Shown: positions 51,437 through 60,978, counted from the first letter of the stretch. The stretch is DNA of 64,000 nt from Oricola nitratireducens (GCF_014904745.1 NZ_JACZCS010000044.1:1-64000); one strand, 5' to 3'. Translations and numbers: made by a program. The notes: a model not told the origin generated them from the sequence alone.

Positions 51437-52846
51437 TTATCTCGCCGCCAGCGCCGCCAGGATGCGCGCCCAGGAGCGCTGGCCCTTGTGGAAGCTTTTC
51501 AGCGCGTATTTCTCGTTCGGCGAATGCAGCCGGTCGTCGGCGAGGCCGAAACCGACCAAGACGGAATCCATGCCGAGCAGCGACTGGAAGTCGCCGGCGA
51601 CGGGGATCGAGCCGCCCATGCCGATCATCAGCGCCGGATTGGGCCATTCGTCGGACAGGGCCGTGCGGGTTTTCTGTAGAACCGGCGAATCGAAGGGCAG
51701 CTGGATGCCGGGCGAGCCGCCATGCTCCTCGAAGGTGACGGAACAGTCTGCCGGGATGCGGGCCTTGACGAAGTCGCGGAAATTGGCGCGGATCGCCTCG
51801 GGATCCTGCTTGCCGACGAGCCGGAAGGAGACCTTCGCCGACGCCCTGGCCGGGATCACCGTCTTGAAGCCGTCGCCGGTGTAGCCGCCGGTGATGCCGT
51901 TGACCTCGGCGGTCGGCCGCGCCCAGGTCAGTTCGAGCACCGACCGGTCCTTTTCGCCGGAAGGGATCGAGAGACCGATATCCTTCAGGAAGCTGTCGGC
52001 GGTGCGGCCGAGGCCCTCCCACTGGCGCAGGATGTCAGCGGGCGTTTCCTCGACGCCGTCGTAGAAATGCGGAACCGTGACGGCACCATTGTCGTCATGC
52101 AGATCGGCGAGAATCTTCGCGAGAATGTGGATCGGATTGGCCGCCGCGCCGCCGTAGAAACCCGAATGCAGATCGCGACTGGCGGCCTGCACGGTGATCT
52201 CCTCGCCGACGAGACCGCGCAGGCTGGTCGAAATGGCCGGCGTTTCGGAATCCCACATCGCCGTGTCGCAGATCAGGGCGAAATCGGCCTTCAGTTCCTC
52301 GGCATTGGCCTGGAGGAACGGGATCAGCGACGGCGACCCGGATTCCTCCTCGCCCTCGAACAGGATGGTGATCCGGCAGGGCAGTTCGCCATTAACCTCC
52401 TTGAAGGCGCGGCAGGCCTCGACGAAGGTCATCAGTTGGCCCTTGTCGTCGGCGGTTCCGCGTCCGGTGATGATCTTGGAGCCGTCCGGCGCGTCCTTGA
52501 CCGAGGGCTCGAAGGGATCGGTTTCCCATAGTTCGATCGGGTCGACCGGCTGGACGTCGTAATGGCCGTAGAACAGCACATGCGGGGCGTTCGCCGACGG
52601 GCCGTCGTGATGGGCGACGACCATCGGGTGGCCGGGCGTATCGCGCACGGAGGCCTGGAAGCCGATATCCTCCAGCTCGGCAACGAGCCATTCCGCCGCC
52701 TCGCGGCACTTGCCGGCATAAGCGGGGTCGGTCGAGATCGAGGGGATGCGTACCAATTCGAAGACGCGCATCAGGCTGTCGGCCAGATTCTCGTCGATTC
52801 GGTTGAGGACGGGCGTAAGGGCATCGCCGGCGTTTCCGGTCAGCAT
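51437..52846 (-). CDS. M20-family dipeptidase (PepV/carnosinase-like)
   Basis: The protein is 469 residues. M20 metallopeptidase features are GHYDVQPVDP (zinc His-Asp), GTADDKGQLM (bridging Asp), FEGEEESGSPS (catalytic Glu pair) and DLHSGFYGG. The best match is the M20 dipeptidase group that cleaves Xaa-Xaa dipeptides. It acts in the cytoplasm. The ATG at 52846 has GGAGG 8 bases upstream and is preferred to the ATG at 52861. A structured element ending in a T-run lies about 90 bases before the start and may regulate it. Confidence 0.9.
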   Translation of the reverse strand: MLTGNAGDALTPVLNRIDENLADSLMRVFELVRIPSISTDPAYAGKCREAAEWLVAELEDIGFQASVRDTPGHPMVVAHHDGPSANAPHVLFYGHYDVQPVDPIELWETDPFEPSVKDAPDGSKIITGRGTADDKGQLMTFVEACRAFKEVNGELPCRITILFEGEEESGSPSLIPFLQANAEELKADFALICDTAMWDSETPAISTSLRGLVGEEITVQAASRDLHSGFYGGAAANPIHILAKILADLHDDNGAVTVPHFYDGVEETPADILRQWEGLGRTADSFLKDIGLSIPSGEKDRSVLELTWARPTAEVNGITGGYTGDGFKTVIPARASAKVSFRLVGKQDPEAIRANFRDFVKARIPADCSVTFEEHGGSPGIQLPFDSPVLQKTRTALSDEWPNPALMIGMGGSIPVAGDFQSLLGMDSVLVGFGLADDRLHSPNEKYALKSFHKGQRSWARILAALAAR

Positions 52847-53379
52847 AGATGAAGCCTCCATTGGGAATCGGGGTCGATTCCTGCGCGCTCCAATGCGTGA
52901 TGTAAAGGGAGGAAAACGGGTTCCGGCTAGGCACCAAAAATAATCGCCGCCGTGCGGATAACCACACGGCGGCGATGCGAAAAGGTCCTAAAAGTGGCAG
53001 CCTGGAGAGGGGGGTTAGGCTGCCACCTGTCCGGATCGGCGGGGGACGGGCCTTAGCCGGACATCGGCGCAATATGCCGATTAACCATTTCTCACATATG
53101 AGTGTGGCATAAAATGGGCAGGGCGGCGCATCACATTGCAACCGTTAACTCTGCGTGACGAATCCGCCCGAGCGCCTTGCTTTTCCCCGCAATAGCAACG
53201 ATTTTTCAGCGCAGAGGCGTTATTGTCGCCGCAATTGCGGCATTACAGCATGCAAAAACATGTGAGCACGGACGGCTTGATTTCGCTTGTGAAAATTCGA
53301 CCGGGGACGTTTCAAGTAACGGATACGAAATCGGGCGCGCAATCATCGTGCCGCAGCGGCGAAAGTTCGGGGGACTGAT
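52847..53379. other. 533-bp non-coding region with structured element
   Basis: Between the divergent dipeptidase and GlmS-like genes there is no supported coding sequence. It holds the structured element at 52935-53030, a third dyad TGTCCGG (53029-53035) / CCGGACA (53057-53063), and AT-rich stretches around 53080-53115 and 53145-53155 that could be promoters. The right part (53230-53379) should contain the promoter of the GlmS-like gene. Confidence 0.6.
52935..53030 (-). ncRNA. candidate small RNA or regulatory leader with two hairpins and T-run
   Basis: Read on the minus strand: a 10-bp perfect stem (53027-53018 / 53004-52995) with a C-rich 13-base loop, a short spacer, then a 12-bp perfect stem (52976-52965 / 52954-52943) with a 10-base loop, followed by TTATTTTT. 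The last part is a textbook intrinsic terminator on the minus strand. With no gene upstream of it on that strand, the transcript is either an independent small RNA or the attenuated leader of the dipeptidase gene. The 5' end is unknown; the start given is the first strong stem. No known family was recognised. Confidence 0.6.
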
Positions 53380-56300
53380 ATGTGTGGCATCGCGGGATTC
53401 GTAACCGGCGACTTCGGACGAAGCCAGGCCGAAACCGGGTGGCTTGGCGCGCTCTCGGCGCAGGTGACCGCCATGCCCGAAGGGCTTGATGCGGTCGACA
53501 CGCTGCAAAAAGCCGTCGAGATGCTGGAGAAGCGGTTCGCCGACCTGATGTCGTTTGCCACCGGGACGGCGGTCGCCTTCGACGGCGATTTCCGCGCCAG
53601 GGTGATCGCGCTCGCCGACGCCTTCAGGGCGCAGACAGCGACGCTGACCGAACTGTCGAAGAAGGGCCGCACCGACCTCGACCCGCTGATCGAGAGCCTG
53701 CGCGACTATGAATGGCAGATCCGCGAGGAACTCGTTGCGCAGACGGACGAGGCGGTCTCTTTGATGCCGGGCGAGATGAACTCGCTCGACGGCAACGCGA
53801 TGAAGGTGGCGCTCGCCGCCGAACATGTGCTCCGGGCGAATGACCGGCTGGAAGTGCGCGGGCGCGATTCGGCGGGCATCGCCATCCATATCCTGATTCC
53901 GGAAGGGGCGCTCGACGCGTTGCCGGACGACCTGAAGTCCGACTTCGACGCGCGGCGCGCGACGCTGCATGCCGGCCATCTTTCGGTTTATCTGCACGAG
54001 AACGGCGGCGGCAACCGGACGCTGACCTTCGTCTACAAGACGGCCAATCTCGTCGGCCGGCTCGGCGACAACGGCGCCGCGCTGCGCGAGGCGATCCGCG
54101 GCGACCGGCTGTTGTGGGCGCTGGCAGGCGAAGCGAAACGGGCAAGCGTGCTGTCGCACACGCGCTGGGCGTCGCACGGCGTCATCTCGGTAGCCAACTG
54201 CCACCCGCACAATCCGTCGCTGAAACAGGATGAAACGAGCCAGACCGGCATCTCGCTGGGGGCCATGTATGCGCTGAACGGCGATGTCGACAACCATGTC
54301 GAACTGCTCGCCGAACTGGTGACCAACCGGCAGATGGCCATCGATCCGGCAATCACCACCGACGCCAAGATCATTCCGATCGCGCATCGCAGCGCGGGCG
54401 CCGATGCGGGCGACCTGCTCGACCGGTTCCGCACGGCGGTGCGCCGCCTCGACGGGTCGATCGCGGTGGGCAGCATCGACCCGAGCCAGCCGGGCGAAGC
54501 CTTTCTCGCGCAAAAAGGTTCCGGACAGGGCCTGCATGCCGCGCGGCTCGCCGACGGCTGGATGTTTGCCTCCGAGGTCTACGGGCTGTGCAACGTGGCG
54601 CGCTCGTCGTTCAACCTGGCGCGCTCGATCGCCGGAGGATCGGTGATCCGGCTTTCCGGCAATGCCGACGAACCGGAAATGCGCGGCGTCGCCGACGGCA
54701 CGGCCGTCGCCGTAAAGCCCGAGCCGATCCAGATCTTCGCACGCGACATCTATCGCGGCGCATTCGATTTCTATCTCGAAAAGGAAATCCATGACGGGCC
54801 GGAAAGCGTCGCCAAGACGTTGCGCGGACGCTACCGCCGCTCCGGCGGCCTGATCGCCTTCGACGATTTGCCGACCGATATCTGGGCGTCGATGCGCAAG
54901 GCGGTCGCGCGCGGCGTGTCGCGCGTCTACGTGATCGGCCAGGGCACCGCCGGCGTCGCCGCCGTGGGCATCGCGCATCTGATCGAGCGGGCGCTCGGCC
55001 GCGACACGCGGCTTTCCGTTCCGGTGCTGGCGCTGCGCTCGTCGGAAATGTCGGCCGAGATCGACGCCTACGACTTCCGCAACGCGCTGGTGATCGCTGT
55101 GTCGCAATCGGGCACGACGACCGACACCAACCGCGCCGTCGACCTGGCGCGCGAACGCGGCGCGACCATCCACGCCATCGTCAACCGGCGCAATTCCGAC
55201 CTGGTGCGCAAGGCGGATTCGGTGCTGTTCACCTCGGACGGGCGCGACGTGGAAATGTCCGTCGCCTCGACCAAAGCCTTCTATTCGCAGTTGACCGCCG
55301 GCAAGCTGACGGCGCTGTTCCTCGCCGATGCGCTCAACACGATGACCGATGTCGAGATCGCCTACGAGATGGGGGAACTGGAACGGCTACCGGGGCTGAT
55401 CGACCAAGTACTGGGCAAGGAAGAGCAGATCGCGGAATGCGCCAACACATTTGCGCCGCAGGCGCGCTACTGGGCGGTGACCGGCTCAGGCGTCAACCAC
55501 ATCGCGGCGCTGGAAATCCGCATCAAATTGTCGGAGCTCTGCTACAAGTCGATCCCGGTCGACTACACCGAGGACAAGAAACATATCGACCTGTCGACCG
55601 AGCCGCTGACGCTGGTCGTCGCCAACGACCTGCCCGGCGATCTCGTCGGCGACGTGGTCAAGGAAGTCGCGATCTTCAAGGCGCATAACGGCAAGCCGAT
55701 CGTCTTCGCCACCGAGGGCGCGGACGCCGATGCCTTTTCGGAATATGCCGAGCGGGTGATCGCGCTGCCGAAGATCGGCGGCGACCTCGCCTTCGTTCTG
55801 GCGACGGTGGCCGGCCACATTTTCGGCTTCCACGCGGCGCGCGCCATCGACCGGGCGGCGCAACTGCTGAAGACGATTCTCGCCGATCTCGGTCATGTCG
55901 CCATGGGGGACCCGGGCGCGGATACCGGCGCGCTGCTTGAAAAGCTCGATGCCTTCATCGACGAGGGCGCGGCCGGCGCCTTCAATTCGGGTCTCGGCGC
56001 CAGCGACCTCGCCACGCTGGCGAAGCTCGGCCGCAATCTCGGTCGCGCCAAGGATGCGGCGACGGCACGCGAAGTCGCCGGATCCGCGCTCGGCGCGGTG
56101 CGCCACATCTTCGAGGAAACGTCGCGGCCGATCGACACGATCCGCCACCAGGCCAAGACCGTCACCGTCGGCACCAGCCGCCCGGAAGACGCACTGTCGC
56201 CGGCGATCCGCGACAACCTGGCGGCGCTCGGCATTTCCGACTCGCGCCTGACCTTCGACAACCGCAAGATACTGGCCGCGATCTCTCGGCTTATCGACGA

Positions 56301-56763
56301 GATCGAGTGGACGGCGCTGCTGCAGGTCTCGCAGGGCAAGGACGGGCCGCGCGTTCAGCTTTCGGGCGCCGCGCCCTCGCCGGCGCTTTCGGCCTATGGC
56401 AGCCCTTGCAAGCCGCTCGGCGTGCTCGGCTCGACGCTCGACGACCACACGCTGCATGCCGGATTCCTCGGCGAGGCGGAGGTGATCGCGGTGCCGGTCA
56501 ACAACGCTTCCTATTCCGAGGTCGACGGGCTGGTGTGCTTCGCGGTCAAGCTGCAGGCGCATGCCTCGCGCGAACAGAAGACGGCGGCGATGCAGGCGCT
56601 CGGCACGTACAAGCCGGTGCTGCGCGAATGGGAACAGAGCTTCGGCGAGGACGCCGCGGCCGCGCTGGCGCGCCAGATCTCGCGCGAAAAGCCGGAAAAC
56701 GTGGTCTTCCGCCCGAAGGTTTTCGATCCCGCGCTCAGCCAGGACGAACGACAGAGCGCGTGA
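53380..56763 (+). CDS. oversized GlmS-like protein (glutamine amidotransferase plus two SIS domains, with insertion and C-terminal extension)
   Basis: The protein is 1127 residues, against about 610 for GlmS. It begins MCGIAGF with the class II amidotransferase Cys2. About 145 residues of helical sequence then separate this strand from RGRDSAGIAI, a distance of about 25 in GlmS. HTRWASHG (260-267), NGD (300-302) and D328 complete the glutaminase site. SIS domain 1 has VIGQGTAGV and SQSGTTTDT (575-583); SIS 2 has TGSGVNHIAALE and EDKKHIDL (731-738), matching the isomerase His loop. The GlmS C-tail lysine motif appears as AKTVTV (K926) but is followed by about 200 more residues. It is therefore a probable amide-transferring sugar-phosphate or related isomerase with an unknown acceptor. 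GGGGGA precedes the ATG. It is the first gene after the structured RNA. Confidence 0.85.
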   Translation: MCGIAGFVTGDFGRSQAETGWLGALSAQVTAMPEGLDAVDTLQKAVEMLEKRFADLMSFATGTAVAFDGDFRARVIALADAFRAQTATLTELSKKGRTDLDPLIESLRDYEWQIREELVAQTDEAVSLMPGEMNSLDGNAMKVALAAEHVLRANDRLEVRGRDSAGIAIHILIPEGALDALPDDLKSDFDARRATLHAGHLSVYLHENGGGNRTLTFVYKTANLVGRLGDNGAALREAIRGDRLLWALAGEAKRASVLSHTRWASHGVISVANCHPHNPSLKQDETSQTGISLGAMYALNGDVDNHVELLAELVTNRQMAIDPAITTDAKIIPIAHRSAGADAGDLLDRFRTAVRRLDGSIAVGSIDPSQPGEAFLAQKGSGQGLHAARLADGWMFASEVYGLCNVARSSFNLARSIAGGSVIRLSGNADEPEMRGVADGTAVAVKPEPIQIFARDIYRGAFDFYLEKEIHDGPESVAKTLRGRYRRSGGLIAFDDLPTDIWASMRKAVARGVSRVYVIGQGTAGVAAVGIAHLIERALGRDTRLSVPVLALRSSEMSAEIDAYDFRNALVIAVSQSGTTTDTNRAVDLARERGATIHAIVNRRNSDLVRKADSVLFTSDGRDVEMSVASTKAFYSQLTAGKLTALFLADALNTMTDVEIAYEMGELERLPGLIDQVLGKEEQIAECANTFAPQARYWAVTGSGVNHIAALEIRIKLSELCYKSIPVDYTEDKKHIDLSTEPLTLVVANDLPGDLVGDVVKEVAIFKAHNGKPIVFATEGADADAFSEYAERVIALPKIGGDLAFVLATVAGHIFGFHAARAIDRAAQLLKTILADLGHVAMGDPGADTGALLEKLDAFIDEGAAGAFNSGLGASDLATLAKLGRNLGRAKDAATAREVAGSALGAVRHIFEETSRPIDTIRHQAKTVTVGTSRPEDALSPAIRDNLAALGISDSRLTFDNRKILAAISRLIDEIEWTALLQVSQGKDGPRVQLSGAAPSPALSAYGSPCKPLGVLGSTLDDHTLHAGFLGEAEVIAVPVNNASYSEVDGLVCFAVKLQAHASREQKTAAMQALGTYKPVLREWEQSFGEDAAAALARQISREKPENVVFRPKVFDPALSQDERQSA

Positions 56764-56788
56764 GAACAGCGATCGCCGGTCCTGTCCG

Positions 56789-57637
56789 TCAAAACGGACG
56801 GAAGGCGACCGTGTAGAGACGTCCCGAAAACTGCCGGCAAAGGTCCTCGATCACGTCTCCGATCGTCGGATGTTTCAGTACGCCAATGGTTCTTGAGATA
56901 TTGTACTCGCTCCTGCGGACCGTCATATCCGTCAAGATCGTCGGCACGGTGGCGGCCAGCGGATAGCCGGCCTCGAAGTGGATGGCCTTCAGGCCTTCGC
57001 GCGTCGGACCATATGCGGCAACCCCGTGCGGGCTGACGGCGAAGAACCGTAATTCGGCTTCGGGATTGTTCGCGAACGCGAGTTCGGAAAGCTGAATAGA
57101 GGTTGCGACATCGGCAAGGCTGGGAAGCGCAAACGCGACCGGCAACAATTCATGCCGAGGGATCTCGGCGGCGGGATAATCCAGCGGCAGTATCCCGTAC
57201 TCCCAACCGGCAGCCGCATAATATGTCTCCGGATGAAAGTGATAGATGTGGACAACCGTGTAGGTCTCGACGATGTGTTCCAGATAATCCGCGTCGACCT
57301 CGACCTCGGAATCGTCTGGCAGGGCCAGCTCATGGAAACCGACCTCGATCCAGGTTTCGATATCGGGGATGTAAGCCCATTGCTCTTCGAAACTGGACCG
57401 GCGGACGAGGCTCGCGATCTGCGTAATACCCGCTTCCTCACCCGTCCTGACCACGGTGCGGACTTCATTCGCGCTGTTGGTTTCCAGTGCCGGCAGTTCG
57501 CGATACGGCTTCTCGGATGGCGGGAGGTTCAAAGCGACCAGGTCGTCATGTTTCTGCGCGGATGCGACAGCGATTGCCCCTCCTAACACTAGAGCAGCGA
57601 CAATGGGGAGCCTTCCCGCTGTGTTTCCGCCGATCAT
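56789..57637 (-). CDS. secreted protein of unknown function with JAMM-like motif
   Basis: The protein is 282 residues with a signal peptide (about 1-27, AVASA-QK). A segment VVHIYHFHPETYY (H133, H135) followed by LPSLADVATS (S173, D176) resembles the His-x-His ... Ser-x-x-Asp order of JAMM/MPN metalloproteases, but the spacing is about 38 residues instead of about 10, and the upstream Glu is uncertain. The N- and C-terminal thirds are not recognised. It converges on the GlmS-like gene and is divergent from the 1016-residue gene. A periplasmic location follows from the signal; catalytic activity is only a suggestion. Confidence 0.6.
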   Translation of the reverse strand: MIGGNTAGRLPIVAALVLGGAIAVASAQKHDDLVALNLPPSEKPYRELPALETNSANEVRTVVRTGEEAGITQIASLVRRSSFEEQWAYIPDIETWIEVGFHELALPDDSEVEVDADYLEHIVETYTVVHIYHFHPETYYAAAGWEYGILPLDYPAAEIPRHELLPVAFALPSLADVATSIQLSELAFANNPEAELRFFAVSPHGVAAYGPTREGLKAIHFEAGYPLAATVPTILTDMTVRRSEYNISRTIGVLKHPTIGDVIEDLCRQFSGRLYTVAFRPF

Positions 57638-57927
57638 CCCTGCTCTTCGCCGGTTTTTTTACCTAGTGTAGGCTTTTAACAACAAGCCGGCCATTCGAGG
57701 CCTGCCACAGTCGTTACAGCAGGGCAATCGCCTGAATTGATTCCCACCCGTTCAGACTTCGTTAACCTCAAGTTATTGCAAAGAAATACAAGTTGAGGCG
57801 AACCCCGCCTCCTTTCCTTGACATCGCGCAAAAAGCGGTTCGAGTATGATTACCCTACGTCAACTAAAATCACAAAAACAAAAGAGGCGTGCACGGAGAG
57901 CCGGTAAACTGATCAGGGAGCGGCGCG
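57638..57927. promoter_or_regulatory. 290-bp divergent promoter region, AT-rich
   Basis: The region is clearly richer in A and T than its surroundings, especially 57755-57900. It contains TTAA-N7-TTAT (57762-57776), one base short of a CtrA box. Likely promoters for the secreted protein (minus) and the 1016-residue protein (plus, with AGGGAG before ATG 57928). No gene seen. Confidence 0.4.
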
Positions 57928-60900
57928 ATGAACGAGACGCATGACCAATACATGGCCGCGGATGCGTCCATCTTCGAGTCGATTCCGCGCCGCGCCGATA
58001 TTCTGGGCGGAGCCAACACCGGCAACACCGCGTTGGCGACCCGGCTGGAGATGAACCTGCCGGGAAGCCTCGCCGACGCGCCACCGACGCTGGCGTTCGA
58101 CCGGGTGCGCGAGGTCGACCTGCCCTGGGCCGCGCTGATCGAGGCGATGGGCCGCCACAAGGACGGGGCGATGACCGGCACGGCGCCGCTGCGGTCCTAT
58201 TTCGAACGGTCATGGTGGGACGGAGACCGCCCGAAACCCGCCGCGGAAGACCTGCAAAAACTGGTCGACGACGGATTGATCACGATCCTGCCCGGATCCG
58301 GCGACAACGCCGCGACCTTCTTCAGCTACGGCGAAGTCACCGAGGACGACAAGACCGTGCCGAAAGGCGAGCCGGTCACCGCGGGCATCGTCCTCCGGCA
58401 CGGCGTCTCGGGACGCCACTACCTGATCGAGACGACGGAGGAGGACGGCAAGGCAGGGGATGTCGCGACGCCAGAGGGCTATGCCGATTTCTGGGAGAAC
58501 CGGGCCGAGGCCGCAACGATGGTCTTCGCGTCGGAAGCCGACGTCGCCGACAGCCAGACCCGGTTCGAGGAACTGGATCTGCGCGCAATCTTTATCGAGC
58601 GCCGCTTTCGCGAATTGAAGATCATGCAGGAAGTCGTGACGGCGGCGAGCGCGAAGGCGGCCGGCGCGTTGGACGGCATTCTCGAACAGGGGGCCGGCCC
58701 GGACCTCAATTTCGAGGCGATGGACGCCGTGCAGGCGCGCTATGTCAGCATCCGCCTCGGACCGTACAGGATCCGGCGGAGCCTGCTGCAGTTGAAGCGG
58801 CAGGCGGCGCAGATGGGCTATCTGCTTTTTCTCGGCGACGAGCCGGACATGAGGGTGACCACGCCGGCCACGGAAAGCGAACCGGCCGTCTACGGGATGA
58901 GCGTCAAGTTTCCCGATGGCGAAGACAAGGACGTGGTGGCGGGCGAGCTCTACACGACGTTCAAGCGGGCATGCGCCTACACGGTGACGCACGAGAAATC
59001 GATCGTTCGCAATATCGGCGAGAGCATCGTCTACGGCTTCAAGCGGCTGTTCGGCGGCAAGACCGAGAAGCGGACGACGACCTATACGGAAACCAGGTCC
59101 AAGATCGTCAAGGACTACCAGAAGGTCGACACGCTGACGGACCCGCTCAGCAAACGGGTACTGGAAATTCGCTCGCAAGGCCGGGAAGTGTTCGTCTTCA
59201 ACGAAACGCCGGCGGGCTACCTGACGGATGACGGCATGTCGCTCGCCGGTGTGATGACGCGGTGCGACCTTGACGAGGATTACCGGCGCAAATGCGTGGC
59301 GATGCTGCCGGTCTACGAACAGGGCTTTTCCATCGAACGCCCCGTCGTCGCCTACAACATCTTCGAGCGGCCCTTGCCCGGCATCCTGCCGAGCCGGCTG
59401 CCGCGCCTCTTCATCGAGGAGGCGCTCAGCTACCGCACCGCATGGAAGGGAACCGAGCTCGGCGAACTGGTGAACGCGATCAACCTCGCGCCGGGCGAGG
59501 AGCGCGAAATCAGCATCACCCAATCCTTCCAGGAGGAGCGTGCAAGCAGCGAGACGCGCACCTCGGTCAGCGAGCTCAATTCCTCGTCGACCACCGACAT
59601 GGCGACCGAGATGGAAACGATCGCGCGCACGGAAAACGAGTTCAGCGCCCATGCGGAAGGAAGCCAGGAGGCATCGGCCGGAGGCCCGCTCGGCGGCGCG
59701 ATCACCGGATCGGTGTCATCGAAATTCAGTTACGGTGCGTCCGACACGCTGAAGAGCTTCAACCAGTCGATGAACAAGGTGGCCAAGAAGGCGGCGACCT
59801 CGATCAGCAAGAAGGCCCGGCTCGACGTCAGCACCACGAGCAGCACGACGACGACCGTGTCGACCAGCGACAGCACGGTCATCAGGATGTCGAACATCAA
59901 CAAGGGCCGGACGCTGAACCTGATGTTCTACCGGGTCTACAACCGCTATGCTACGGGGCTGTTCGTCGAGACTATCAGCTTCGGGGTGACGTCGGGCGTG
60001 GAGCTGATCGCGGGCAGCGGCGTCTACGAGACCCGCACCTTCCGGCCGGACCGGATCGGCGAGATGCTCGACATGTTCAAGCGCACGCCGTTGCCGTTCA
60101 ACAACGCGCCGTCAGCGATGGCGCAGTACCAGAGCACGATCCTCGACACGGTCCTGCGGCAACTGGAAATGGAATATCTGGCTGCTCCGGCGCAAGACGG
60201 CGCGGGCGAAGAGGACGCGGCGGCCTGGGGCAATGGCGATACCGGGCCGCTCAGCGCCTTGAAGGCGCCGGAAACGCTCGGCGGGTCCAGCAATGTCGTG
60301 AAGATGGCAAGCCACCTGGCGGAAACGATCTTCGGGCCGGCGCGCGCCGCGCCCGCGGCGAAAAAGGGCCTCATGAGCGCCGCGCCGGTCGACCAGGCGG
60401 CCCTCGACAAACGGATCGCACAGGTCGAAGCCGGCCTGCAGGAGATCGAACTGGCGTCGGCGCCGCTCGGCGGCGACACGGGCAAAGGCTCGGACCTGCT
60501 GATCGCATCCGGCGGCCTCTATCTCGACGCGCTCGTCGGATCGCGCCCGAGCACCGAGCCCTATTCCGAAGAGATGCGGGCGCAGGAAGTCCGCAAGAGC
60601 GCGGCAGAAGTCGTGCGGGCGGAGGCCGAGGCGCAATATTCGCTCGCCCAGGCGCGCCGAATCGCCCGCATGCCGGCGGGCGGCAATCCTGCCGGCAACC
60701 TGCTGACCGGCGTTCATGTGCTGGAGGAGCCGGGGCTAAACCTGCTGACGCTGGGCTTCCTGCTGCCATTGCCGAGCGGACAATGGGTCGTCTGCGTCGA
60801 CGGCGAACCGGTGACCGACGGGGAGATCCCGCAGGATCAGTTGCAGCGCACGAGCGTCGTCCTGAAACTGTCGCGCCGGCCACCGCATCGCAAGCCGGAC

Positions 60901-60978
60901 TGGGCGAAGGCCCCGGACCTGATGCGGCGGGTGACCGTGCGCAACACGCAAACGCAGGACGAGATCGCGCCGGTCTGA
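57928..60978 (+). CDS. large protein of unknown function (1016 residues)
   Basis: No signal peptide or membrane helix is visible, so it is probably cytoplasmic or exported by a dedicated route. Residues 1-250 are acidic alpha/beta sequence. About 265-530 include basic patches (KRLFGGKTEKRTTTYTETRS near 372-391) and APGEEREISITQSFQEERA (521-539). From about 535 to 660 it is Ser/Thr-rich with SSTTTTVSTSDSTV, flanked by Lys-rich NKVAKKAATSISKKA; this could be a long coiled or fibrous stalk. RTLNLMFYRVYNRYATGLFVE (661-681) then starts a more ordered region, and residues 860-1016 contain charged helical segments and a C-terminal VVLKLSRRPPHRKPDW. I do not recognise a family. It is a single-gene unit next to the aldehyde dehydrogenase operon but convergent with it. 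A structural or surface-associated role is only a guess. Confidence 0.7.
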   Translation: MNETHDQYMAADASIFESIPRRADILGGANTGNTALATRLEMNLPGSLADAPPTLAFDRVREVDLPWAALIEAMGRHKDGAMTGTAPLRSYFERSWWDGDRPKPAAEDLQKLVDDGLITILPGSGDNAATFFSYGEVTEDDKTVPKGEPVTAGIVLRHGVSGRHYLIETTEEDGKAGDVATPEGYADFWENRAEAATMVFASEADVADSQTRFEELDLRAIFIERRFRELKIMQEVVTAASAKAAGALDGILEQGAGPDLNFEAMDAVQARYVSIRLGPYRIRRSLLQLKRQAAQMGYLLFLGDEPDMRVTTPATESEPAVYGMSVKFPDGEDKDVVAGELYTTFKRACAYTVTHEKSIVRNIGESIVYGFKRLFGGKTEKRTTTYTETRSKIVKDYQKVDTLTDPLSKRVLEIRSQGREVFVFNETPAGYLTDDGMSLAGVMTRCDLDEDYRRKCVAMLPVYEQGFSIERPVVAYNIFERPLPGILPSRLPRLFIEEALSYRTAWKGTELGELVNAINLAPGEEREISITQSFQEERASSETRTSVSELNSSSTTDMATEMETIARTENEFSAHAEGSQEASAGGPLGGAITGSVSSKFSYGASDTLKSFNQSMNKVAKKAATSISKKARLDVSTTSSTTTTVSTSDSTVIRMSNINKGRTLNLMFYRVYNRYATGLFVETISFGVTSGVELIAGSGVYETRTFRPDRIGEMLDMFKRTPLPFNNAPSAMAQYQSTILDTVLRQLEMEYLAAPAQDGAGEEDAAAWGNGDTGPLSALKAPETLGGSSNVVKMASHLAETIFGPARAAPAAKKGLMSAAPVDQAALDKRIAQVEAGLQEIELASAPLGGDTGKGSDLLIASGGLYLDALVGSRPSTEPYSEEMRAQEVRKSAAEVVRAEAEAQYSLAQARRIARMPAGGNPAGNLLTGVHVLEEPGLNLLTLGFLLPLPSGQWVVCVDGEPVTDGEIPQDQLQRTSVVLKLSRRPPHRKPDWAKAPDLMRRVTVRNTQTQDEIAPV

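Noticed and set aside
53206-55173. 655-codon minus-strand open frame opposite the GlmS-like gene
   Set aside because: Composition typical of an antisense frame (Arg/His/Gly/Val). It would also place coding sequence upstream of the structured RNA, for which there is no support.
57762-57776. Possible CtrA box before the 1016-residue gene
   Set aside because: TTAA-N7-TTAT is one base short of the consensus and such partial matches are common in AT-rich promoter regions.
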